Shown in pieces: positions 52,434-61,894 of a stretch of DNA of 64,000 nucleotides (its first letter is position 1; each line of letters begins with the position of its first letter). The notes below the pieces were generated by a model, which made no database searches, was not told the origin of the DNA, and saw nothing but the letters and a program-made list of their open reading frames with translations. Where the stretch lies: NCBI GenBank assembly GCA_963705495.1, contig CAVPJQ010000025.1, positions 1 through 64,000 on the forward strand, in the 5' to 3' direction. The position numbers were made by a program, and so were the translations under genes. The stretch comes from DATBVX01 sp963705495 (lineage in GTDB: Bacteria; Pseudomonadota; Gammaproteobacteria; Steroidobacterales; Steroidobacteraceae).

Positions 52434-53645
52434 ATGACAGCGAAGTTAGCGACGCCAGTACCGGTTGCGGATCGTCCGATGGCGGATCCACGTGTGGATG
52501 AATCCCAGCCGTCCGATACGGTAAGTGCCGAAACTGACGCACCCGAGCAGGAGGCACCGCCTGCCAAGAAACCCCGTGACCCCGTGCGCTCATTAACCCT
52601 CGCGGTGCTGATCACGCTACTGACACTCTTCATCTACCACGTTGCATCCGATCGGGTGACGCCTTACACGTCACAGTCGAATATCGAAGTGCTTCTCGCG
52701 CAGGTCGCGCCGCGCGTTTCGGGACAGGTGATCGAAGTCGGCGCCCGCGACAATCAGCGCGTGAGCAAGGGAAAGGTGCTGTTTCGCATCGATCCCGAGC
52801 CCTTCCAGATCGCGGTGCGTGCGGCGGAAGCGAACCTCGCACTTGCGGTTCAGAACGTAAGCGTCGCGACGGCGGAAGTTCGTTCCTCGGAGGCGACCCT
52901 GGCCAAACAGAAGACCGAACGCAAAACCAGCCAGGTGCTCGGCGAGATCGTGTTTGGACTGACCAAGGAGAAGGCCCTGTCCGAATCGGATTCCATCAAA
53001 GCTCAATCCGAAATCGACAGGGCAACGGCGGACGTCGCTCGTGGCGAGGCCGAGCTGGAAAGCGCCCGACGCAAGTTGGGGGCCGAGGGCGAGGAAAATC
53101 CGCAGGTGCGCCAGGCCCGCACTGCACTCGACCAGGCACGACTCGACCTGCTGTATACGACTGTGACTGCGCCAGCAGACGGCTTCATTACGAATCTGCG
53201 CCTGTCCGCTGGGCAGTACGTGAATCGCGGGCAGCCCGTGCTGAGTTTCGTCGATGCGGATAGCGTCTGGCTCACCGCGTATCTGCGCGAGAACCAGCTT
53301 GGCAAGGTCGCGCCGGGCAACGAGGTGCGCGTCGCCTTCGACTTGCTGCCGGGTCATCTGTTCAACGGCCGCGTCGACAGCGTTGGCTGGGGCGTCACTC
53401 GAGGTGGTGAAGCGCCTGTCGGCAATCTCCCCGACGTCCAATCACAGAAAGGCTGGCTGCGCGATCCACAGCGCTTTCCGGTGCGCATCGTGCTCAAACC
53501 CGAAGCGAACAATACCCTGCGAGACCTGCCGCTGCGCAACGGAGCGCAGGCCAATGTCCTCATCCTCACGGATCCGCATTCGTGGTTGAACCCGATCGGA
53601 CGTCTATGGCTGCGCATCGTTTCCTGGTTCAGCTACTTCTACTGA
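52434..53645 (+). CDS. HlyD-family membrane-fusion adaptor (EmrA/AaeA-like)
   Basis: 403 residues. The N-terminal 45 are cytoplasmic and acidic, then one membrane segment (LTLAVLITLLTLFIYHV), a split lipoyl domain (VAPRVSGQVIEVGARDNQRV), a long coiled coil (about 130-225, RATADVARGEAELESARRKL) and the second half (YTTVTAPADGFITNLRLSAG). It links the inner-membrane permease to the outer-membrane duct. The permease start overlaps its end. Confidence 0.92.
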   Translation: MTAKLATPVPVADRPMADPRVDESQPSDTVSAETDAPEQEAPPAKKPRDPVRSLTLAVLITLLTLFIYHVASDRVTPYTSQSNIEVLLAQVAPRVSGQVIEVGARDNQRVSKGKVLFRIDPEPFQIAVRAAEANLALAVQNVSVATAEVRSSEATLAKQKTERKTSQVLGEIVFGLTKEKALSESDSIKAQSEIDRATADVARGEAELESARRKLGAEGEENPQVRQARTALDQARLDLLYTTVTAPADGFITNLRLSAGQYVNRGQPVLSFVDADSVWLTAYLRENQLGKVAPGNEVRVAFDLLPGHLFNGRVDSVGWGVTRGGEAPVGNLPDVQSQKGWLRDPQRFPVRIVLKPEANNTLRDLPLRNGAQANVLILTDPHSWLNPIGRLWLRIVSWFSYFY

Positions 53646-54711
53646 CCACCTTGCGCGCATCGGAAGCACCAGGCGTTCGCCAATCTTCGCTCGATCCTGG
53701 ACGAGTGCACGCCGTGCTGCGCTTCGCATTCGGCGTAACGTTCGCGTTCGTTGCGTCGGAGTTGCTGGAATGGATACCGACGTTTCTCGCGCCCGTGCTG
53801 GTCGCCGTGGTGCTGGTCAATGTGCCGGTTCGGCCGCCCTTGAAGGTCGGCGTCGGACTGATCGTAATAATCGCTGCAGCGGCCCTGATTGCACTGTTTC
53901 TTTGTGCCGTGTTGCGGGGCGCACCCGCAATTCTGTTCGGGGCCACTGCGCTCGTCGTGTTTCTGGCCCTGCACGCAATTGCACAAGGGCGCCCCCGCAT
54001 TGCGCCAATACTGCTGCTGATCTGCGTGACGGCCATACCGGTGGTTGCCCTGCAATCGCAGTCCGCGGCCAAGCGCATTCGCAGTCGCCCTCGTGCGATC
54101 AATGTGCTTTGCGATTCTCACTGTTTGGATCACGTATCTGCTCTGGCCAAGAGTCACGCCGCCGCGTCCGGGCACCAGTGCGGTCCCGTTGTCCCGCGGA
54201 GCTCGCGCTCAAGAGTGCGCTACTCGGTACCGCCATACTCACGCCGCTGATGCTCGTCTATCTGATGTTCGGCCTCACAGATGCACTGCCGGTGCTGATC
54301 GGGTCCATGATGATCGTCGCCAACCTGGACTTTCGCAGCGGCCGCCGGCAGGCCGTGGCGCTGGCGCTCGGCAATGCCGCTGGTGGTATCGCAAGCCTCG
54401 CGCTTTTTCTGCTGCTCGTCCTCAATCCCTCCGTCGTTACGCTCACCCTGATCCTGCTGGTGGCGGCTCTCGCATTCGGTTGGAGAATCACCGCGGGCGA
54501 TCCGATGGCTGCTGTCGTGCTGGTTGCCTTCAACGCCATGATGATCGTATTCAGCTCGAGTCTGGTCTCCGATAACGGGACGTTTTCGATCTGGGTAACG
54601 CGCCTGACGCAATTCCTCATCGCAGGGGCTTTTGCCATCGGCATGATGGCGCTGTTGTGGCCGCGCAATGACAAGCCCGCTCAGAAGGCGCCGACATCGA
54701 CAGCCGCATAA
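53606..54711 (+). pseudogene. DUF2955/FUSC-like inner-membrane efflux permease, two frameshifts
   Basis: The first frame gives several membrane segments (AFVASELLEWIPTFLAPVLV, then GVGLIVIIAAAALIALFLCA). A break near 54075 leads to FAVALVRSMCFAILTVWITY and PGTSAVPLSRGARAQ. A break near 54195 leads to ELALKSALLGTAILTPLMLV and on to MMALLWPRNDKPAQK. The whole is a DUF2955-type protein related to AaeB/YccS, the transporter of aromatic acids in such tripartite pumps. The exact start is uncertain: ATG at 53606 overlaps the adaptor gene by 40 bases. Confidence 0.75.
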
Positions 54712-54732
54712 CTCACGGACTGGAGTCACCGC

Positions 54733-55272
54733 ATGAAGGGCGCTTCCCCATCCGCTACCCCAAGTTCCGCCGCGACGGATCCGGCCCAGAAGCGGCGACT
54801 GATCCTGGGCGTGGTGGTGTTCATCGCCGGCTGGGGCCTGGCTCTCGCCCTGCTTCCGGTGGTGCAGAATTCCGACCTGGCCTCCGGGCTCAAGGCCACC
54901 CTCAGCGGCATCCTCCTGCTCGGAGTTCCGAAGGTGTTCCTGGTGATCGCGATAGCGATCATGGGCAAGCCGGGCTTCGCCTATCTCAAGTCGCTCATAG
55001 GTGGGCACCTCCGCCGGTTCGCGCCGCCGGCCACCGTCAGCCCCCTGCGCTATCGCATCGGCCTGATTCTGCTGGTGTCGACCATTGTGCTGAGTTCGAT
55101 CGGCGACTACCTGGTCGACGCGCTGCCGCTGCGACAGCAGCATCCGATCGCCGTGGCCATGACCGGCGACCTGTTGATCGTCGTCAGCCTGTTCCTCCTG
55201 GGTGGCGACTTCTGGGACAAGTTGCGTGCGCTGTTCGTCCGCGAAGCCAAGGTGGTGTTCCCAACGAAGTAG
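54733..55272 (+). CDS. Transporter suffix domain-containing membrane protein
   Basis: 179 residues with four membrane segments (LILGVVVFIAGWGLALALLP, then LLLGVPKVFLVIAIAIMGKP, then IGLILLVSTIVLSSIGDYLV). It matches the small membrane module found as a suffix of, or separate gene beside, exporter permeases. It lies 21 bp after the DUF2955 gene in the pump operon. It may help assemble or regulate the pump; no enzymatic residues are seen. Confidence 0.75.
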   Translation: MKGASPSATPSSAATDPAQKRRLILGVVVFIAGWGLALALLPVVQNSDLASGLKATLSGILLLGVPKVFLVIAIAIMGKPGFAYLKSLIGGHLRRFAPPATVSPLRYRIGLILLVSTIVLSSIGDYLVDALPLRQQHPIAVAMTGDLLIVVSLFLLGGDFWDKLRALFVREAKVVFPTK

Positions 55273-55382
55273 GCGGCGGGCGACGATCATCGAGGCGCGA
55301 TTCGCGTACCTGAGGATGGCTGTTCATGGACAGCTCGAAAAGCGGCTGAATCCCAAGCCCCCTCGTGATCCTGATGTACCGA

Positions 55383-56279
55383 TCATCGGCGTCCAAGTAT
55401 GAGCACCGTCACGCCGAGCACGATGATCCCGACCGCAATCCACTCATGGGTGGTGATCTTCTCGCCACCCATAGAAACGCCCAGGAACATTCCGATCACC
55501 GGGTTCACGAAGCTGTTGCTCGAGGCAAGTGCCGGCCTCGTGTTCGCCAACAACACCATGTAGGCGGAAAACGCGATCAGCGAACAGACGACGAGATACA
55601 TCCACGCCGCGGTGGCAAGCGGCTGCGGCCGCCAGTGAAAGGTCTCACCGGTCAGAAGCGAAAGCACCAGCAGGACAACTCCACCGCAGATCATCGCGCT
55701 GGCGAAGCCTGCGAAGGCCGATGCCAGCGGGAAGACGTGCTGACTCAGAACGGCGCCGATTGACCAGCCAAGAGCTGCGATGGTGAGCGCGATGAGGCCA
55801 GCCAATGAAGCGGTAAACGCATCGCCGCGAACCAGCAGCAATACTCCAACTATGCCGATGCAAATGCCGATCGCTTCCAGGCGCGAGGGCCGTATGCCAA
55901 ATGGCAGGCTCGCAATCGTAATCAGTGCGGGGACGATGGCGATGAATGCAACCACGAGACCAGAAGCCACTGATTGCTCGGCGTACGCCACGCCACCCAC
56001 GTTCCCCGCAAGCATGAGAGCACCCACGATCGCCGCATTGCGCCACTGGGTCAGCGTTGGCATCTTCTGCCGACGCGACCATACCCAAAGTAATAGGAAT
56101 GTTCCGCCCACCAGGAAGCGGGTGCCCATCTGGAAGAAGGGCGGGAAACTCACCAATGCAAACTTGATGGCGAGATAGGTCGATCCCCAGAGGAACCACG
56201 TCGCGGCAAGACACGCGAGGATGAGTGGCGAGAGCGTGCCAGGTTGCGCTGTGGTCTGTTCCGGATGCACGGTCGACAC
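55383..56279 (-). CDS. yedA: EamA/DMT-family permease (YedA-like)
   Basis: 298 residues with ten predicted membrane spans in two EamA repeats. The hallmark WFLWGSTYLAIKFALVSFPP near residue 30 and SNSFVNPVIGMFLGVSMGGE in the second half are typical of YedA. Such transporters export amino acids or drugs; the substrate is unknown. It stands alone and is convergent with the pump operon. Confidence 0.88.
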   Translation of the reverse strand: MSTVHPEQTTAQPGTLSPLILACLAATWFLWGSTYLAIKFALVSFPPFFQMGTRFLVGGTFLLLWVWSRRQKMPTLTQWRNAAIVGALMLAGNVGGVAYAEQSVASGLVVAFIAIVPALITIASLPFGIRPSRLEAIGICIGIVGVLLLVRGDAFTASLAGLIALTIAALGWSIGAVLSQHVFPLASAFAGFASAMICGGVVLLVLSLLTGETFHWRPQPLATAAWMYLVVCSLIAFSAYMVLLANTRPALASSNSFVNPVIGMFLGVSMGGEKITTHEWIAVGIIVLGVTVLILGRR

Positions 56280-56329
56280 GGGTGGACGCTCCGCGCAGCT
56301 TCAGTATGGGACGTCTGCCCTCGGTGCGC

Positions 56330-57037
56330 TCAAGGCGCCGGCGAGAGTCCGTAACTCATCGTTGGTCGCAGATTCAGGATCTCGATGGTCGCCTTCGCGA
56401 TCAAGCCGTCGACTTTGTCAGGCAGCGCGTGGGCATCCTCCGCGAGAAATGCGGACAGGCTGGGCCGCGGACGCAGTCGCACATAGCGCGGAGCCGTTCC
56501 ACCCGCCACCATCCGATACCAGAGCGTCTCGCCCTGTAGTCGTGACACGTACGCACCGAGGGCTGCTTCGAAAGCCTTGTTCGCTCCGGGCACGAGCTCC
56601 ACGGTCGTGAACTCGAGCCGAGCTGTCGCTTGTGGCTCACCTGTGCCGCGCGAGAGGAGCGGCAGGTACTCGTAGAGAGCGTTTCCCACAAACTGGGCGT
56701 GCGGAGTGACATTGGAAATGTTGTCCCGCTCGTCCTCCGCTGGGGCCACCGGGTGATCAAGACTCGTGGCCGAATGTCCAAACGTCGCGTAGACAAACCA
56801 GCGCTGTCGTTCACCGGCCCAGATCGTCCAGCCATACCAGGCCCAGGTGTCCTTCGCCTGTCGGTGCCACTCGAGATGTCGGATGTACCCGGCCTCGAAT
56901 TCGATAGTGTCGCCGTCATGCGGCCGCAAGACCGCGATGCGCGCGTACGGACCGCGTTCGTCAGCGGCAAGAAGCGCTGGAAACAGTGTGCCCCCGAGAA
57001 GTACCGTGCCAATGATCACAAGCCAGCGATGCTTCAT
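56330..57037 (-). CDS. Exported protein of unknown function
   Basis: 235 residues with a signal peptide (LVIIGTVLLGGTLFPALLAA). The mature sequence (ARIAVLRPHDGDTIEFEAGY, then WAWYGWTIWAGERQRWFVYA) resembles small periplasmic proteins of unknown role seen in Xanthomonadales. It is divergent from the GlxA-type regulator with about 115 bp between, so the regulator may control it. Confidence 0.65.
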   Translation of the reverse strand: MKHRWLVIIGTVLLGGTLFPALLAADERGPYARIAVLRPHDGDTIEFEAGYIRHLEWHRQAKDTWAWYGWTIWAGERQRWFVYATFGHSATSLDHPVAPAEDERDNISNVTPHAQFVGNALYEYLPLLSRGTGEPQATARLEFTTVELVPGANKAFEAALGAYVSRLQGETLWYRMVAGGTAPRYVRLRPRPSLSAFLAEDAHALPDKVDGLIAKATIEILNLRPTMSYGLSPAP

Positions 57038-57153
57038 GAGGGCATCGTAGCGACGGAAGGCACGTCGCCTTGCGACACAGATACGACGGAATCTGCCATC
57101 GCGCTCGTTCCGCTTGCGAGACGCTTCGACGCGACGGCATAGTCAATGGACTT

Positions 57154-58167
57154 ATGGTCTCATCGTCCAAGAAGACTGGCGTGCGTCGGGTCGCATCGAG
57201 TCGCCGGATCATCGTGGTGGTCGTACCGCCCGTCGATGAGCTCGATCTGGTTGGACCCATGCAGGTGTTCAACTCAGTCAATCGCCTTGCAGGCAGGACG
57301 ATTTACACCATCGAGGTCGTCACCAATGCGGACCGTCTGACGGTTGATGGCGAGGGTGGTGTGTTGACCTTCATCGCCCGCCATCACTTCAAGAAAGTCG
57401 AAGGTGTGTGCGATTCCGTGCTCCTGGTCTGCGGACTGGGTACACGATCGGTGCGTGACGCGGCGCTGTCGGCCTGGCTGAAGAAGATGGCGGTCGAGGT
57501 GCGCCGGGTTGGCGCTGTGTGTGTCGGCTCATTTCTGCTCGCGGAGGCCGGGTTGCTCGATGGGCGCCGAGCGACTGCGCACTGGAGATTCGGCCGCGAG
57601 CTGGCAACGCGATATCCCCGCGTGCGCGTGGAGCACGATCCGCTCTGGGTCAAGGACGGGAACATCTACACTTCGGCCGGCACCTCGGCGAGCATCGACC
57701 TCGCGCTCGCGTGGGTGGAGGAAGACTGCGGCGCCGCTCTCGCACACGAAGCGGCACGTGAGCTGGTGCTGTTTCTGCGACGTCCCGGTGGACAGCCTCA
57801 GGTGAGCGTCTCGCTCGCCTCACAGGCTTCCGAAATGGCATCGATCCGTGAGTTGCAGATCTGGATTGCCGACCATCTCGAGACAAAACTGTCGGTGGAG
57901 GACCTCGCGGATCGGATGTCGATGAGCGTGCGAAACTTCGAGCGCGTATTTACCCGCGAAGTCGGCACGACGCCGGCGCAGTATGTGCTTCAGATGCGAG
58001 TGGAGGCGGCGCGAAGTCAGCTCGAACGCACGGATGGAGCTCTCAAACAGGTGGCCTCGGCGGCGGGATTCGGCAGCGTCGACGTAATGAGGCGCGCGTT
58101 CGTGCGTCTGTTGGGGATTACTCCAGGTCGCTATCGCGAGCTCGCCGAGCATTCCATCGACGACTGA
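57154..58167 (+). CDS. GlxA-family AraC regulator with DJ-1/PfpI domain
   Basis: 337 residues from the ATG at 57154. Residues 15-190 form a DJ-1/PfpI-like domain (VVPPVDELDLVGPMQVFNSV) with the elbow Cys in GAVCVGSFLLAEAG and TAHW after it. The end has two AraC helix-turn-helix units (LSVEDLADRMSMSVRNFERV, then LKQVASAAGFGSVDVMRRAF). Such proteins respond to metabolites such as glycine betaine or amides; the ligand here is not known. Divergent from the exported-protein gene. Confidence 0.9.
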   Translation: MVSSSKKTGVRRVASSRRIIVVVVPPVDELDLVGPMQVFNSVNRLAGRTIYTIEVVTNADRLTVDGEGGVLTFIARHHFKKVEGVCDSVLLVCGLGTRSVRDAALSAWLKKMAVEVRRVGAVCVGSFLLAEAGLLDGRRATAHWRFGRELATRYPRVRVEHDPLWVKDGNIYTSAGTSASIDLALAWVEEDCGAALAHEAARELVLFLRRPGGQPQVSVSLASQASEMASIRELQIWIADHLETKLSVEDLADRMSMSVRNFERVFTREVGTTPAQYVLQMRVEAARSQLERTDGALKQVASAAGFGSVDVMRRAFVRLLGITPGRYRELAEHSIDD

Positions 58168-58177
58168 TGGTCCGAGC

Positions 58178-58699
58178 CTATGACTGCGGCTGGCTGCCAG
58201 GCGTGTCGAGCACTGGGTCAGAAGGAACCGGCCGTGACAGAAGTTTCGGCTGGGCAAGAATGGTCGAAGACATCTGCCGGTGAATCTTCCACTCTCCGTT
58301 CACGCGCTTCCAGATTTCAAGCGACTGGCCATGATTCACCACACCGTTCGGTAACTTGTGAGCGAGCGCGCCTATTCGCCAGGCAACATCGCCGGCTATA
58401 ACCGCCTCCTTGGTCGCAGTCGTGAGTTGATCCTTGGCGGCGGCCAAAGCCTTCTCCCAAGCATCGCGTGCTGCCTTCTGGCCGCTGACCGGAGCGACAT
58501 TGGGATCCATCAGGACGACATTGTCCGTCGCAAGCGCCGCCAGCGCGTCGACATCACGCGCGTTGAAAGCCTTGATCCAGGCCTGCGCGGCCGCTTCAAG
58601 CGCGACGCGATCGGCCGCCTCGTCCGCAAGGGCCAGCGGTGAAATGCCGAGCAAGAGTGACAGCGTCGGGCCAAGCAGACGGAGAACGTGGATACGCAT
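58178..58699 (-). CDS. SnoaL-like (DUF4440 / SgcJ-EcaC type) exported protein
   Basis: 173 residues from the ATG at 58699, with a signal peptide (LGPTLSLLLGISPLALA). The rest is a SnoaL-like cone fold (AAQAWIKAFNARDVDALAAL, then EAVIAGDVAWRIGALAHKLP, then WKRVNGEWKIHRQMSSTI). The family includes ketosteroid-isomerase-like proteins, mostly uncharacterised when exported. A tail of about 25 Pro/Ser-rich residues follows. It is convergent with the GlxA-type gene; ten bases separate the stops. Confidence 0.82.
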   Translation of the reverse strand: MRIHVLRLLGPTLSLLLGISPLALADEAADRVALEAAAQAWIKAFNARDVDALAALATDNVVLMDPNVAPVSGQKAARDAWEKALAAAKDQLTTATKEAVIAGDVAWRIGALAHKLPNGVVNHGQSLEIWKRVNGEWKIHRQMSSTILAQPKLLSRPVPSDPVLDTPGSQPQS

Positions 58700-58770
58700 G
58701 GTTCGCTCGTGATGACTGCTCAAAGTGTCAGTTTATGGAACGTCCCATCTACTTCAAACGGTCTCGCAAA

Positions 58771-58804
58771 GAAAAAAGGGCCCGCATCGCAACCGATGCG
58801 GGCC
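58771..58804 (-). terminator. Intrinsic terminator after S8 protease gene
   Basis: The stem CCCGCATCG / CGATGCGGG with a short loop is followed, on the minus strand, by a run of six T. It starts about 30 bp after the protease stop codon and ends that transcript before the SnoaL-like gene. Confidence 0.85.
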
Positions 58805-58830
58805 TTGTTCAGGAAACGCCTGACTTCGTT

Positions 58831-61652
58831 CTATTTCTTCTTCGAAACCGCCTCAACGGCAGCTTCGGCGTTAATGAAACCGAAGCCGTCGAGCGTGCTG
58901 TAGCCATTGCCGATGAGGTTGTGGAACTCACCGCTGAACGTCCTGCCACCTTCAAAGGTGCCGAAGAACCTGGCTCCGCCGGGCACGAACTGTCCCGATG
59001 GAATCAGCACACCGTCACCCAGCAGGTCCGCCGAGTTGCCGCCCGCGGCACCGGTGACCGGACCCGCGCCATCGGCCTCATCGCGATCCGTCCCGAAGGA
59101 GATCAGGTCGCCGCTACCGAATGTGCCGGGGAGGAACGTCAGATCCAGCTGCTTCCACTGCCCTGCCAGACCCGGCGGATCTGCCGGCAGCGAGAAGACG
59201 CCAGTGACATCTCCCGGCGTGAGTCCGATGGTGCGACCGATCTGGAACGCCTGACCTACCGTCGGCCGCTCGTCGAACACGATCCCCTTAGGCGTCTGGG
59301 TTGGATTGCCGTCGCTTCCATTGAGCGAGAAGGTTTGCAGCTCCCTGAGCCCGAACTGCGTCAAGGTGAACACATTCGGGTCGAACTGACTGATCGCATT
59401 CGGATCGGCCGATGCATTGATCGTCAGCAGGTTCCCCGCAGATACCGCGAAACCCCACGAGAAGTAAGGATCGAGGTCGTGGCGGAACGCGCTGTCCTGA
59501 AGGATCTCTCGCATCTTCTTCGGCTTGACCTTGCCCGGGCCACCTGCCGCATCGAGCACCAAAGCGGCGATGGCCGCCGCATGCGGTGCCGCCGCACTGG
59601 TACCGAAGAAGTTCGGGAAGGTATCAGGATCGACAGACGAATCGCTGACGAAGAAGGTCGTATTGGCGCCGTCCATTGCTGCCACGTCCGGCTTCAGCCG
59701 GATCTCCGGATGCTTGAGGCGCTTATTGTGCTTGTCAAAGTAGATCGTCGAAGGTCCCGGCGAAGTAAAGGACTCGGGCACAAAGGGCGCGAAGAATGGA
59801 TACGCCGCGACACCCATCGCGCCTGCCGCCGAGTTGTGACCATAGGTCACAGGACCCCGGTAACTAAAGTGCTCCTGCGGATTGATACCACTGAATCCCA
59901 CGTAGCGAATCCGATCTGCGACGTTGCGCTTGTGGCTATTCGGTGTATTGGCCCGTGTGATGACTATTTCCAGGGGCAGGACGGTGCCTGTCGCGCCCGA
60001 ACGACGAGCTGGAGAAGCTCAGCCGGCCGGTTGGTGAACAGGTTCTGCTCCGCGCTGAACGCAGCGAATTGGCCATTGGAAGAAGATCAGCACGTTGTAG
60101 TCCGAAAGCACCTGCTCGACGATCTCGACTTGTTGCACGCGGAACAAGTAGTCGCCGAATGCTCCGGCAAAGCCGCCGACCGTCGACTGTGTACGTGCCG
60201 GTGAGCGGCAATTCGAGCGTCAATGACTCTGGGTTGGTGGTCGAATCCACAAACTGGATCGGGTCGCCGTTGGGATCGATCAGTGTGAAAGTCACGTCGC
60301 TGATTGGATCTCCCGGCCCGCTGGGGTCTCCATCAAGAAAGATTTCGACTATCTGCCCTGCCGTGCCAGGGAACGTGAAATCGCTGGTACCGCCCTGCGG
60401 TACGGTGCCGGTGCCTGTAGCAATCGGTGGACCGACCGGTGTCGGCGGCTGCGGATCGAACGGTTCATTCCACTGCAAGACAAGAATGCCGCCAGTGGTC
60501 CATAGCGACTGTCTGCGAAATGTCGACGTCGCTCCCCTCGCCAAAGTTTTGGAAGCCACCTGCGTACAGCTCGGGAGGAACGTCCGAGAAGTCCAGGCCG
60601 GAAGTACTTGCGGCTGACGGAGGCACGATGCGCACCTTCGAGTCGTACGCCTGCGTCGAGGGCCGGTTACCGGCCGACGAGAAATACGACACGCCCGTCG
60701 CTGCCACCTCATCGACAGCCTGCGCGACGATGCCGTCCTGGAAGAACGGCTCGGCCAGATAGATGATGTCGTCGACGATGACGTCTGCCTTGAACCCCGC
60801 CACGGCGTTGGGCTCGTTCGGGAAGCCGGCGAGTGCGCGGATATTGCTCGCGAAGCCAACCTCGCCACCGTTCGCTGTGGCAAACCCGAGGCGCGCCTTC
60901 GGCGCCAGGTCGTGAACGATCTGCAGCATGGCACGGCCTTCATCCGAACTGGCTGGCCAATCCTGGAGAACCACGACCGGCTGGGTGTTGCCGAACGGGT
61001 TTCCTGCGCCCGGCAGGTCACCGGTGGCGATGTCGAGCGCCGCACTGTTCGGCGCCGCGTTGGTGTCGTAGCTGTCCGACATCACGCCGACGGTGATGCC
61101 GGATCCGTCGACACCGCAGGAAGCTGGTCGACACGGTGTTGCACGACGCCCTGGCTCGTGGTCGCTCCGACGTTGGTCACCATGGGGCTCGACGGAACTA
61201 CCGCGAGCACGCCCTTCTTGCGGGCGATGTTCAGCAGTGAACTGGTCGGCACGTACGCTTCGATAACCCCTGCGCGGTAGTTCATGTCCGAAGCCGTCAC
61301 TTCCACGCCAGCCATACTACGCAGGCTCTGGAGCACGCTCGCAGCCGACACCTTGCCGTCGAGCGAGATGCGTACGAGCGCGCGGCCCGCGTTATCGAAT
61401 CGGACCGGATGGATCGCCTGGATCTGCGTGCTGGCGGCACGTGCAGCAAGTCCCTGTGTGGACGGCGCGGCCTTTGCGCTGCTCGCCGGCGACCGCGACC
61501 TGTTCGAGGCCTGCACCCAGATTTCGTGCGCCCTCCTTGGCCTCGACAAATGCCGGTGAGAACACCAGCGCTCCTAGCGCAATTGCAACAGCTGGCATAC
61601 CCAGGCGCGAAGCGCTAATTCGCCGCCGAAGCAATCCCTCATGAGTTTTCAT
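58831..61652 (-). pseudogene. S8 (subtilisin-like) secreted protease, many frameshifts
   Basis: The start at 61652 gives a signal peptide (SRLGMPAVAIALGALVFSPA). In successive frames follow an inhibitor-like propeptide (RFDNAGRALVRISLDGKVSA), the catalytic Asp region (MSDSYDTNAAPNSAALDIAT), a Sxx-rich core (AVDEVAATGVSYFSSAGNRP), a PPC-like beta-domain (GTVPQGGTSDFTFPGTAGQI) and, from 59901, the Ser region (FGTSAAAPHAAAIAAL) to a C-terminal beta-rich part. At least five frame changes occur (near 61540, 61090, 60490, 60190 and 59920). The joined protein has about 930 residues, with the PPC-like domain inserted inside the catalytic domain, which is unusual. Confidence 0.75.
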
Positions 61653-61894
61653 GAAAATGCACTCCGTGTTTTTTTACCCAATGATCATCCCGATGCGACG
61701 CGTGTCGACAAGCACCGCGTTATTGTTCTCGGGATAACATAATCCAGCCCGAAGCAAATCGGACCGCCTTCCCGTGAGTATCACGTTGTCGGCGACGCTA
61801 CGCCTTCGTCGTGTCCGATTCAATACGCGACGCTGCTAGCGAAATACGAAAAGCTCACTCCGGTGTTCATCATCGATGGCCGTGAAAAAAAATA

